Below are positions 1 through 7,217 of a stretch of DNA of 64,000 nucleotides, piece after piece. The notes below the pieces were generated by a model that saw nothing but the letters and a program-made list of their open reading frames with translations, had not been told where the DNA came from and did no database searches. Source of the stretch: Motiliproteus sp036964625. Lineage in GTDB: Bacteria; Pseudomonadota; Gammaproteobacteria; Pseudomonadales; Balneatricaceae. The stretch covers positions 1 to 64,000 of the forward strand of contig JBALTG010000001.1 of the NCBI GenBank assembly GCA_036964625.1, given 5' to 3'. Each line of letters starts with the position of its first letter. Position 1 is the first letter of the stretch. A program made the position numbers and the translations under genes.

Positions 1-319
1 ACCACTCAGTATGAACGTCTACCTAAATATTAGCTGTTTACTTATTCTTGGAAATTCCAGAGGCTCCTTTGGGCGACTGAAACCTCACACGCCAAAGTCC
101 TGCGAGCGTCTGCTTAGTGCGCATAGCGGCGATTAGGTCGCCTCTTCTAAGCGCTCAATCGGCCACACGTCAAGCACTTTTGATGGATGGTAGAGAGTAG
201 TTTTTTACTTCGTATTATTAGATTGGTTGGTATTTTAGAATACTGCGCCAGCTCCTTTTCTGTCTCATAAGTATCTGATGTAAATAAACAAAACGCTGTT
301 GTGGTGCTGGTTTTTAGCA

Positions 320-419
320 GGACACCAGGACACCTCAGGACACCAAGGGACACGGTGTGGTGTCCTGGTGTAAGTTGTTGATATTAAAGGCCGGGACACC
401 TAGGACACCACGGGACACC
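320..419. repeat. GGACACC iteron-like repeat cluster
   Basis: GGACACC occurs at 320, 328, 338, 394, 403 and 413, with a variant GGACACG at 348 and one inverted copy (GGTGTCC) at 359. Most steps are 8-10 bp, close to one helical turn. The block at 341-371 forms an imperfect inverted repeat (arms CACC..GGGACAC and GTGTCC.GGTG). A short AT-rich stretch separates the two sub-clusters. Evenly phased short repeats of this kind can be replication iterons or a protein-binding array. They can also be decayed coding repeats. Function is unknown. Confidence 0.6.
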
Positions 420-680
420 TAGTTTTACAGATATTACTTCCCCGCCCCCGTTTGGCCTGTCGGCTAAGCGCTCAGGTAAAGATAATTAGCCGTTTATTGT
501 TGGGTGAAACCTTTGGCTGATGTTGGTCTGATCGGTTCAGTACCGTCTGTGTTTGTTGTTCGAGATCGATGCTGCAGATCCGGCAGCGGTGATCGGCATG
601 GCTCCAGTTTCATTTCTATTGAGGTAATTGGTTGAGGTCTTGTCCTAGGACAGAGGCTGAATTATTTGCTGTGTGAGCTT

Positions 681-1072
681 GGGTCCCTTGGAGAAAGGTT
701 GGTGGTACGGGTCAGAAAGTCGCAAGGGTTCTGCAGCTACCGGCTCAGCTATGACTTCCTTCCTTTTCTGTTGGTAGGGTATGCGATCGGAGGTCCTGGT
801 TGTTTGATTGGAGGTTAGGTCTCTCGGAAATAGAGCGGGTCCCTCTGAGCAATATCAAGGTGTACGGGGACGAAGAGCGCGGTTCTTCTGCAGATGCCCA
901 GCCCCTAAGGGGGTTATAGTTATAACGTGATGATAATGTATTGTATTGATTTTAAAAGAGTATTTGGCTGATTGTCGGACAGAAAAAACAATGGGTCCCT
1001 CTGAGTAATATAGAGGTGTACGGGGACGAAGAGCGCGGTCTTTGCGCAGATCTATAACCCATAGAGGGGGTT
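681..1072. repeat. Three-member direct repeat with 156-bp period
   Basis: Units begin with GGGTCCC at 681, 837 and 993, exactly 156 bp apart. The second and third units are highly similar over about 60 bp and share the phrase GGTGTACGGGGACGAAGAG; the first is degenerate but alignable. In units two and three GTCCC can pair with GGGAC about 22 nt later. A second hairpin follows at 900-915 and 1056-1072. Its lower stem reads AGCCC/GGGTT in one copy and AACCC/GGGTT in the other, so pairing survives a base change. They may be tandem small RNA genes or structured DNA sites. The strand is undetermined. Confidence 0.6.
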
Positions 1073-1143
1073 GTGGTGGTAGAGAAGAGAGTAAGAAAAA
1101 TATTCTATCGAACGTAATTATTTGCTGGAGTTCTAACCCCGGC

Positions 1144-1167
1144 CTAACCCCAAAAGGAATGGGTTAG
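1144..1167 (-). terminator. Hairpin downstream of tRNA-Leu
   Basis: The arms CTAACCC (1144-1150) and GGGTTAG (1161-1167) form a 7-bp stem with a 10-nt loop, about 22 nt beyond the tRNA 3' end on the minus strand. No T-tract follows, so this could be a processing or Rho-linked structure instead of a classical intrinsic terminator. Confidence 0.35.
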
Positions 1168-1189
1168 TAGTTACTATCGCTTAAAGAGG

Positions 1190-1274
1190 TGGTACCAGTG
1201 GGCGGACTCGAACCGCCACGCCTTTCGGCAACGGATTTTGAATCCGTCGTGTATACCAATTTCACCACACTGGC
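1190..1274 (-). tRNA. tRNA-Leu (anticodon CAA)
   Basis: The minus strand folds as a class II tRNA of 85 nt with an encoded CCA end. The acceptor stem is GCCAGTG/CACTGGT, and the anticodon loop TTCAAAA sits in an ACGGA/TCCGT stem, giving anticodon CAA, which reads UUG leucine codons. The long variable arm (about TGCCGAAAGGCG) and the T-arm GGCGGTTCGAGTCCGCC are both clear. A strong promoter lies directly upstream. The 3' end faces the gene-poor left flank. Confidence 0.95.
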
Positions 1275-1289
1275 CCTAAAAGAGCGTGT

Positions 1290-1317
1290 ATTATAGGCGG
1301 CTTTTTACGCAGGTCAA
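1290..1317 (-). promoter_or_regulatory. Sigma70 promoter for tRNA-Leu
   Basis: On the minus strand TTGACC (1317-1312) is followed after 16 bp by a perfect TATAAT (1295-1290), ending about 16 bp before the tRNA 5' end. A GC-rich stretch just after the -10 box would suit stringent control, but that part is inference. Confidence 0.8.
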
Positions 1318-1374
1318 CGCCCGTCTGCGGCTGTTTGTTGATTTATTGGTTTCTGACGAGAAAGTTGTATTGCT

Positions 1375-2415
1375 ATGCGCGTTAAAGATTTTCATTTTGA
1401 ACTGCCCGATGAGTTGATCGCCCGGCATCCGGCGGAAAAGCGGACCGGTAGCCGGTTGCTCTGTGTTGAGGGTGACAGTGGTGCGATTGTGCACAGTGCA
1501 TTTACCGAGCTGTTGGCGTTGGTGCGCCCCGGCGACCTGATGGTGTTTAACGATACCCGGGTGATTCCGGCACGGATGTTCGGGCAGAAGGCGACTGGCG
1601 GCAAGATCGAGATGCTGATCGAGCGGGTCATTGATGCCCATCATGCGCTGGTGCATATCCGTTCCAGCAAGGCGCCGAAGCCGGGGGCGAGTTTGTTGCT
1701 GGAGGGACAGCTGGAGGCCGAGGTGACGGGGCGTCGGGGGGCGCTGTTTGAGGTGCGCTTTAAGGGGGAGCGGTCGTTGTTGAGCTGGCTCGATGAGATC
1801 GGCCATATGCCGCTGCCGCCCTATATGAACCGGGAAGATCACGAAGCGGACCGCGAACGCTATCAAACCGTTTATAATCGTGCTCCCGGTGCGGTGGCGG
1901 CGCCTACGGCGGGGCTACATTTTGATCAAGAGTTGTTGCAGTCCCTGCGCGACAAGGGCGTTGATCTGGGCTTTGTGACCCTACATGTGGGCGCCGGGAC
2001 CTTTCAGCCGGTGAAGGTGGAAACGGTGCTTGAGCATCAGATGCATTCGGAATATATCGAGGTCACGGAGCAGGTCTGCCAGCAGGTGCGGGATACTCGG
2101 GCCCGCGGCGGGCGGGTGATCGGGGTGGGGACCACCAGCGTGCGCTGCCTGGAGAGCGCGGCCCGCAAGGGCGAGGGTGAGCTGGTGCCGTTCTGCGGCG
2201 AGACCGATATCTTTATCTATCCCGGCTATCAATTTGCGGTGATCGATTGCTTGATTACCAATTTCCATCTGCCCGAATCGACGCTGTTGATGCTGGTCAG
2301 TGCTTTTGCGGGAGCAGAACATATCCGCCATGCCTATGCCGAGGCGGTGGCGCAGCAGTACCGTTTTTACAGTTATGGCGATGCGATGTTTCTGACGCGC
2401 CGCCAAGCGGTTTGA
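1375..2415 (+). CDS. queA: S-adenosylmethionine:tRNA ribosyltransferase-isomerase QueA
   Basis: QueA transfers and isomerises the ribosyl part of SAM onto preQ1 at position 34 of GUN-anticodon tRNAs, giving epoxyqueuosine. The 346-residue product is full length. It starts MRVKDFHFELPDELIARHP and carries the family stretches FNDTRVIPAR, PTAGLHFDQ, VGAGTFQPVK and ITNFHLPESTL. The ATG at 1375 matches the family N-terminus. The next gene, tgt, inserts preQ1 into the same tRNA position, so the two consecutive pathway steps are adjacent, about 44 bp apart. The tRNA-Leu gene upstream is divergent. Confidence 0.97.
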   Translation: MRVKDFHFELPDELIARHPAEKRTGSRLLCVEGDSGAIVHSAFTELLALVRPGDLMVFNDTRVIPARMFGQKATGGKIEMLIERVIDAHHALVHIRSSKAPKPGASLLLEGQLEAEVTGRRGALFEVRFKGERSLLSWLDEIGHMPLPPYMNREDHEADRERYQTVYNRAPGAVAAPTAGLHFDQELLQSLRDKGVDLGFVTLHVGAGTFQPVKVETVLEHQMHSEYIEVTEQVCQQVRDTRARGGRVIGVGTTSVRCLESAARKGEGELVPFCGETDIFIYPGYQFAVIDCLITNFHLPESTLLMLVSAFAGAEHIRHAYAEAVAQQYRFYSYGDAMFLTRRQAV

Positions 2416-2459
2416 TGATTTTATAAAAAGTGGAGCAACAGGTGACACGTAGCTGTTTT

Positions 2460-3575
2460 ATGACATACCAATTGCTGGCGACCGACGGTAAGGCGCGTCG
2501 GGGTCGGCTGAGTTTTCCACGGGGTGAGGTCGAGACCCCTGCGTTTATGCCGGTCGGTACCTATGGCACAGTGAAGGGGATGTTGCCGCGCGATATTGAA
2601 GCGACCGGGGCGCACATGATCCTGGGCAATACCTTCCATCTGATGCTGCGTCCGGGCACCGAGGTGGTGCGCGAACACGGCGACCTGCACGATTTTATCC
2701 AGTGGCAGGGGCCGATCCTGACCGATTCGGGCGGTTTTCAGGTGTTCAGTCTCGGCGCGATGCGTAAGATCACCGAGCACGGGGTGAAATTTCAGTCGCC
2801 GGTCGATGGGGCGAAGGTGGAGCTGACCCCGGAGCGTTCGATGCAGGTGCAGCGTGAGCTGGGCGCAGATGTGGTGATGATCTTTGACGAGTGCACCCCT
2901 TATCCGGCCACCGAGCAGGAAGCGGCCGAGTCGATGCGTTTGTCGCTGCGCTGGGCCAAGCGCTCGAAAGAGGCGCATGCCGATAATCCGGCGGCGCTGT
3001 TCGGCATCGTTCAGGGGGGAATGTTTGAGGCGCTGCGGGATGAGTCGCTGGCGGGGCTGACCGAGATCGGTTTTGACGGCTACGCCATCGGCGGATTGTC
3101 GGTGGGCGAGCCCAAGGACGAGATGATGAAGGTGCTCGACTTCACCACCCCGAAGATGCCGGCAGACCGTCCCCGCTACCTGATGGGCGTGGGGAAGCCG
3201 GAGGATCTGGTCGAGGGGGTGCGTCGGGGTATCGATATGTTCGATTGCGTGATGCCGACCCGCAATGCCCGCAATGGCCATCTGTTTGTGTCCGACGGGG
3301 TGGTCAAAATTCGCAATGCGGTACATCGGCACGATACCGCGCCGCTGGATGCCGAGTGTGATTGCTATACCTGCCAGAATTTCAGCCGCGCTTACCTGTA
3401 CCATCTGGACAAGTGCAAAGAGATGCTGGGCGCGCAGCTAAATACGATTCATAACCTGCGTTACTACCAAAACCTGATGAGCGGATTGCGCAGCGCTATT
3501 GAACAGGGTAAATTGTCGGACTTTGTGGCCGATTTCTACCGCAGGCGCGGTCTGGACGTTCCAGAACTCGATTGA
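2460..3575 (+). CDS. tgt: tRNA-guanine transglycosylase
   Basis: This enzyme exchanges guanine-34 for preQ1 in tRNA-Asp, -Asn, -His and -Tyr. The 371-residue product shows the TIM-barrel family stretches PAFMPVGTYGTVKGM, LTDSGGFQVFSLG, MGVGKPEDLVEGVRRG and FDCVMPTRNARNGHLF. The C-terminal zinc site is CDCYTC with the later conserved His. The start chosen is ATG 2460 (MTYQLLATDG), which aligns with the family N-terminus. An in-frame GTG at 2442 has a better-placed GGAG and would add six residues. It lies between queA and yajC in the common order. Confidence 0.96.
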   Translation: MTYQLLATDGKARRGRLSFPRGEVETPAFMPVGTYGTVKGMLPRDIEATGAHMILGNTFHLMLRPGTEVVREHGDLHDFIQWQGPILTDSGGFQVFSLGAMRKITEHGVKFQSPVDGAKVELTPERSMQVQRELGADVVMIFDECTPYPATEQEAAESMRLSLRWAKRSKEAHADNPAALFGIVQGGMFEALRDESLAGLTEIGFDGYAIGGLSVGEPKDEMMKVLDFTTPKMPADRPRYLMGVGKPEDLVEGVRRGIDMFDCVMPTRNARNGHLFVSDGVVKIRNAVHRHDTAPLDAECDCYTCQNFSRAYLYHLDKCKEMLGAQLNTIHNLRYYQNLMSGLRSAIEQGKLSDFVADFYRRRGLDVPELD

Positions 3576-3578
3576 GGG

Positions 3579-3604
3579 CGGATTGAGTCTGTTATTACAA
3601 TCCG
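3579..3604 (+). other. Hairpin in the tgt-yajC gap
   Basis: A perfect 7-bp stem (CGGATTG 3579-3585 / CAATCCG 3598-3604) lies just after the tgt stop and is followed by an AT-rich stretch containing five T residues. It could attenuate transcription between tgt and yajC or stabilise an mRNA end. Confidence 0.45.
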
Positions 3605-3630
3605 ATTTATAACCTTTTTAGGAGACTTTA

Positions 3631-3969
3631 ATGAGCTTTTTTATCTCTCCCGCTATGGCTGAAGCCGGCGCGGCTGGTGCAGCAGGTCCTTTTGGCGATC
3701 TGTCTGGCTTGATCTTTTTGGTTGGTTTCGCGGCGATTTTTTACTTCATGGTATGGCGTCCGCAGAGCAAGCGTGCCAAAGATCACAAAGCCCTGGTTGC
3801 CAACATGAGCAAGGGTGATGAAGTGGTAACCAGCGCCGGTCTGCTGGGTAAGATCACGAAGGTAGCCGATGATTACGTGGTACTGAGCGTATCCGATACG
3901 GTTGAGCTGACATTCCAGAAGATGCACATTCAGGCGATGCTGCCCAAGGGCACGATTAAGGATATCTAA
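3631..3969 (+). CDS. yajC: Preprotein translocase subunit YajC
   Basis: YajC is the small partner of the SecDF complex in the inner membrane. The 112-residue product has one N-terminal membrane segment (about residues 20-42, LSGLIFLVGFAAIFYFMVWRPQ) followed by a cytoplasmic domain with the typical KGDEVVTSAGLLGKI stretch. The start at 3631 has an AGGAGA ribosome site 6-7 bp upstream. It is followed by a strong terminator before secD, so secD/secF expression may need readthrough or its own promoter. Confidence 0.95.
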   Translation: MSFFISPAMAEAGAAGAAGPFGDLSGLIFLVGFAAIFYFMVWRPQSKRAKDHKALVANMSKGDEVVTSAGLLGKITKVADDYVVLSVSDTVELTFQKMHIQAMLPKGTIKDI

Positions 3970-3990
3970 ATCGTCCGTTGTCGTCTTACA

Positions 3991-4033
3991 AACGCCACGC
4001 TTGGTTGTTCCGGGACGTGGCGTTTTGTTTTTT
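3991..4033 (+). terminator. Intrinsic terminator between yajC and secD
   Basis: A perfect 9-bp stem (AACGCCACG / CGTGGCGTT) with a 16-nt loop is followed by TTGTTTTTT. It sits between yajC and secD, genes usually thought of as one operon, so it may set lower expression of secDF. Confidence 0.85.
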
Positions 4034-4089
4034 AAACACCGAGCGGGCATGTGGCCGTAGCGGTGCTTTGTAGCAAGGAGCCGAGCGTT

Positions 4090-5955
4090 ATGCTCAATAA
4101 GTACCCACTTTGGAAAAACCTGCTGATTGTATTTACGTTGGTGGTGGGCGGTATCTATGCCGCGCCCAATCTGTATCCGGATGATTACGCGGTACAGGTG
4201 TCGGGTGCCAGTACCGCAACCGCATTGACGCAGCGCACGCTGGATAAGGCCCTGAAAGGCTTGGATCAAGCCAATGTGGCTTATCACGGTGCCGAGGTGC
4301 TGGAAAAGGGATTACTGATTCGGGTCGCCAGCTCTGAAGAGCAACTGCGTGCTAAAGCGTCCATCACCCGGACCCTGGGCGATGACTATGTGACCGCGCT
4401 GAACCTGGCCGCAACGACCCCCGACTGGTTGACGTCTATCGGCGCGGGGCCAATGAAGCTGGGTCTGGACCTGCGCGGCGGGGTGCACTTCCTGATGGAG
4501 GTCGACATGGGGGCTGCGGTTGCGCAGCGGCTGGATGTCTATGTCAGCGAGATCAAGACGCGATTGCGCAGCGAGCGGCTGCGTTATCGCAGCGTAACGC
4601 ACGCCGCGGATGGCAGTTTGAAGATCAAATTTACCTCGCTGGAGGCGCGTGACCAGGGCCACAGCTTGTTAAGAAAAGAGTTTAAGGAATTTTCGCTTAG
4701 CGATACCGATGCCCAGGGTGCGTTTTTCGTGACGGTAAATCTGGCCGAAACCAAGATCGCGGAGATCGAGAGTTACGCCATCAAGCAGAACCTGACCACG
4801 ATTCGTAACCGGGTCAACGAGTTGGGCGTCGCTGAGCCGTTGGTACAGCGCCAGGGGCCGAACCGGATCGTGATTCAGCTGCCAGGGGTGCAGGACACGG
4901 CCGCCGCTAAGCGAATCCTGGGTAAGACCGCCAACCTTGAGTTCCGGCTCGAGGCGGCGCCCGATGCGCCGCGTTCCAGTCTGGAAACCTACGAGTTCCG
5001 TGAAGCGGGTCGACGCCCTGCGGATATCGAAAAGGATGTGATCATCACCGGCAGTGCGGTCTCTAATGCCCAGGCCAACTTTGATGAGAATGGTCAGCCG
5101 CAGGTTTCGATCACCCTCGACTCTAGCGGCGGCAAGCTGATGAATCGGGTCACCCGTAATGCGATCAAGCGGCGCATGGCGGTACTGTTTATCGAGCACA
5201 AGACCCGTACCCGTTACGAGCAGGTCGACGGGGTCGAAGTCGAGAAGCGGATCCCTTACGTCGAGAAGAAGATCATCTCGCTGGCGACGATCCAGTCGGC
5301 GCTGGGTAACAGCTTCCGCATCACCGGCCTCGATGGCGCGGGTGAATCGACCGAGTTGGCGTTGTTGCTCCGTGCGGGTGCGTTGGCGGCGCCGATCTAC
5401 TTTGTCGAGGAACGTACCGTTGGGCCTAGCCTGGGGCAACAGAACATCGATCTGGGGGTGACCTCGGTGAAGATCGGCTTGGCGATGGTGCTGATGTTCA
5501 TGCTGGTGTTCTACAAGACCTTCGGTATCGTTGCTAATGTCGCCCTGGTGTTAAACCTGGCGCTGCTGACGGCGGCGATGTCGATGCTGTCGGCGACCCT
5601 GACCCTACCGGGGATTGCCGGTATTGTGTTGACGGTGGGTATGGCGGTGGACGCCAACGTACTGATCTTCTCGCGGATCAAAGAGGAGCTTAAGAACGGT
5701 ATGCCGCCGCAATTGGCGATTAACGCCGGTTACGACCGTGCCTTCTCGACCATCTTCGATGCCAACATCACCACGTTGCTGGTGGCGGTGATTTTGTTTG
5801 CGGTCGGTACCGGGCCGGTGAAGGGCTTCGCGGTGACGCTCTCTTTGGGTATCATCTTCTCCATGTTTACGGCGATAGTGGTTACCCGCGCCCTGGTCAA
5901 TGCGATCTACGGCGGCCGCAAGATCAACAAACTGTCGATCGGCTGGGGGGTATAA
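4090..5955 (+). CDS. secD: Protein translocase subunit SecD
   Basis: SecD works with SecF to draw preproteins across the inner membrane using the proton gradient. The 621-residue product begins MLNKYPLWKNLL with a first membrane segment. The large periplasmic domain includes LGLDLRGGVHFLMEVD, and five C-terminal membrane segments follow, including the GIVLTVGMAVDANVLIFSRIKEE region (residues about 510-530). The ATG at 4090 has AGGAG nine bases upstream. An upstream in-frame extension lacks family support. secF follows after 3 bp. Confidence 0.96.
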   Translation: MLNKYPLWKNLLIVFTLVVGGIYAAPNLYPDDYAVQVSGASTATALTQRTLDKALKGLDQANVAYHGAEVLEKGLLIRVASSEEQLRAKASITRTLGDDYVTALNLAATTPDWLTSIGAGPMKLGLDLRGGVHFLMEVDMGAAVAQRLDVYVSEIKTRLRSERLRYRSVTHAADGSLKIKFTSLEARDQGHSLLRKEFKEFSLSDTDAQGAFFVTVNLAETKIAEIESYAIKQNLTTIRNRVNELGVAEPLVQRQGPNRIVIQLPGVQDTAAAKRILGKTANLEFRLEAAPDAPRSSLETYEFREAGRRPADIEKDVIITGSAVSNAQANFDENGQPQVSITLDSSGGKLMNRVTRNAIKRRMAVLFIEHKTRTRYEQVDGVEVEKRIPYVEKKIISLATIQSALGNSFRITGLDGAGESTELALLLRAGALAAPIYFVEERTVGPSLGQQNIDLGVTSVKIGLAMVLMFMLVFYKTFGIVANVALVLNLALLTAAMSMLSATLTLPGIAGIVLTVGMAVDANVLIFSRIKEELKNGMPPQLAINAGYDRAFSTIFDANITTLLVAVILFAVGTGPVKGFAVTLSLGIIFSMFTAIVVTRALVNAIYGGRKINKLSIGWGV

Positions 5956-5958
5956 GCG

Positions 5959-6927
5959 ATGAGTGATACGGAAATGGTTATGAATGAAGACAGTTTGAGC
6001 ATCGCCCCAGAGCGCCAGATCAATTTTATGGCGCTGCGCAAGGTGATGTCCGGGCTCTCGATTGCGCTGGTTCTGGCATCGATTGTGTCGTTGTTTGTTT
6101 ACAGTCTGGAGTTCGGGCTCGACTTTACCGGCGGCTCGTTGGTCGAGGTGGAGTACAGTCAGGAGCAACCGCTGGATGTGATCCGGCAGACGTTGGTAGC
6201 GGCCGGTTACGAGTCTGCGATCGTGCAGGCGTTCGGTTCACCGACCGATATCATGGTGCGCCTGGGGCAGACCCACACGCCGACACTGGGCGATGATGTA
6301 CTGGCGACGTTGCGTGCCGCTAGCGGTGGCACCGAGGTGACCCTGCTACGTTCCGAGTTTGTCGGTGCCCAGGTGGGTGACGAACTACGCGAGCAGGGCG
6401 GCTTAGGGATGTTGTTTGCGCTGGGTATCGTGATGATGTACGTGGCGATGCGGTTCCAGTTCAAGTTCTCGGTGGGTGCGGTAGTGGCCTTGGCACACGA
6501 TGTGCTGATCGTGCTGGGGATCTTTTCGGTGCTCAAGTTGGATTTTGACCTGACCGTACTGGCGGCGATCCTGGCGGTTATCGGTTACTCGCTCAACGAT
6601 ACCATCGTCGTGTCTGACCGGATTCGCGAGAACTTTCGCAAACTGCGTAAGGGCACGGCGGAAGAGATCATCAACCTATCGTTGAACGAGACCCTGGGCC
6701 GGACGTTGATCACCTCGTTAACCACGTTGCTGGTGCTGCTGGCGCTGTTTTTCGTAGGCGGCGAGATGATCCATGGCTTTGCGACCGCGCTGATGATCGG
6801 TGTGTTGGTGGGTACTTACTCCTCGGTCTATGTTGCCGCCAATGTGCTGCTGGCGATGAAGGTGGTGCGTGAGGATCTGCTACCGCCGGTCAAAGAAGAT
6901 ACTGACGAGCTGGACGACCGTCCCTAA
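5959..6927 (+). CDS. secF: Protein translocase subunit SecF
   Basis: SecF is the partner of SecD. The 322-residue product has an N-terminal membrane segment, the periplasmic motif GLDFTGGSLVEVEY, and the C-terminal membrane block with IGYSLNDTIVVSDRIREN and TSLTTLLVLLALFFVGG, all typical of the family. The start at 5959 gives an N-terminal cytoplasmic tail of about 25 residues. Internal starts at MVMNEDS and MNEDS are possible. It is close-coupled to secD and ends before a GC-rich terminator-like hairpin. Confidence 0.95.
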   Translation: MSDTEMVMNEDSLSIAPERQINFMALRKVMSGLSIALVLASIVSLFVYSLEFGLDFTGGSLVEVEYSQEQPLDVIRQTLVAAGYESAIVQAFGSPTDIMVRLGQTHTPTLGDDVLATLRAASGGTEVTLLRSEFVGAQVGDELREQGGLGMLFALGIVMMYVAMRFQFKFSVGAVVALAHDVLIVLGIFSVLKLDFDLTVLAAILAVIGYSLNDTIVVSDRIRENFRKLRKGTAEEIINLSLNETLGRTLITSLTTLLVLLALFFVGGEMIHGFATALMIGVLVGTYSSVYVAANVLLAMKVVREDLLPPVKEDTDELDDRP

Positions 6928-6948
6928 GCGATCATGTCGTGAGCATTG

Positions 6949-6977
6949 CCAAGGGCCCGGCGGATGCGGGCCCTTGG
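6949..6977 (+). terminator. GC-rich hairpin after secF
   Basis: An 11-bp perfect stem CCAAGGGCCCG / CGGGCCCTTGG with a 7-nt loop lies 22 bp after the secF stop. The following bases (TCGTTGGTTG) are only moderately T-rich. It is probably the end of the secDF transcript. Confidence 0.7.
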
Positions 6978-7217
6978 TCGTTGGTTGCGGCCTGAATTGA
7001 TTCCACACGGGCTTAATCGCAGCGCCCTGGCCAGCCGGATCGAAGCCACGCCATTGTCGCGGTGGGTTAAATCGGCAACAATGCGTCACACTAAGTAGAA
7101 TTGATAGTCTGAAAAATTGGTTTAATAGCATTAATAGTCTGATCGGCGTCACCTCTTCTAATCAGACATCACCTCGGGCCGCTAGAAGTCGCCCCTCTAA
7201 AATATACGAGAATTATT

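Larger units (their letters stand above)
1..1189. other. Gene-poor accessory-looking region left of tRNA-Leu
   Basis: No reading frame here has a credible ribosome binding site plus recognisable protein features. The region holds a GGACACC cluster (320-419) and tandem RNA-like repeats (681-1072), both listed separately. It lies against the 3' end of a tRNA-Leu gene, where site-specific integrases commonly insert elements, so it may be the inner end or relic of a genomic island. That is an inference: no integrase gene and no second copy of the tRNA 3' end is visible inside the window. Confidence 0.5.

Noticed and set aside
1..137. Open frame reaching the left window edge on the plus strand
   Set aside because: Frames ending at 33 and at about 137 are both open to the edge, but neither shows recognisable protein content, so no partial gene is called.
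147..353. 68-codon minus-strand frame over the GGACACC repeats
   Set aside because: Low-complexity start, no ribosome site, and its N-terminus is the translation of the repeat itself.
681..1072. CRISPR array
   Set aside because: Only three units, unequal conservation and a 156-bp period; repeats and spacers are not of CRISPR size and no cas gene is present.
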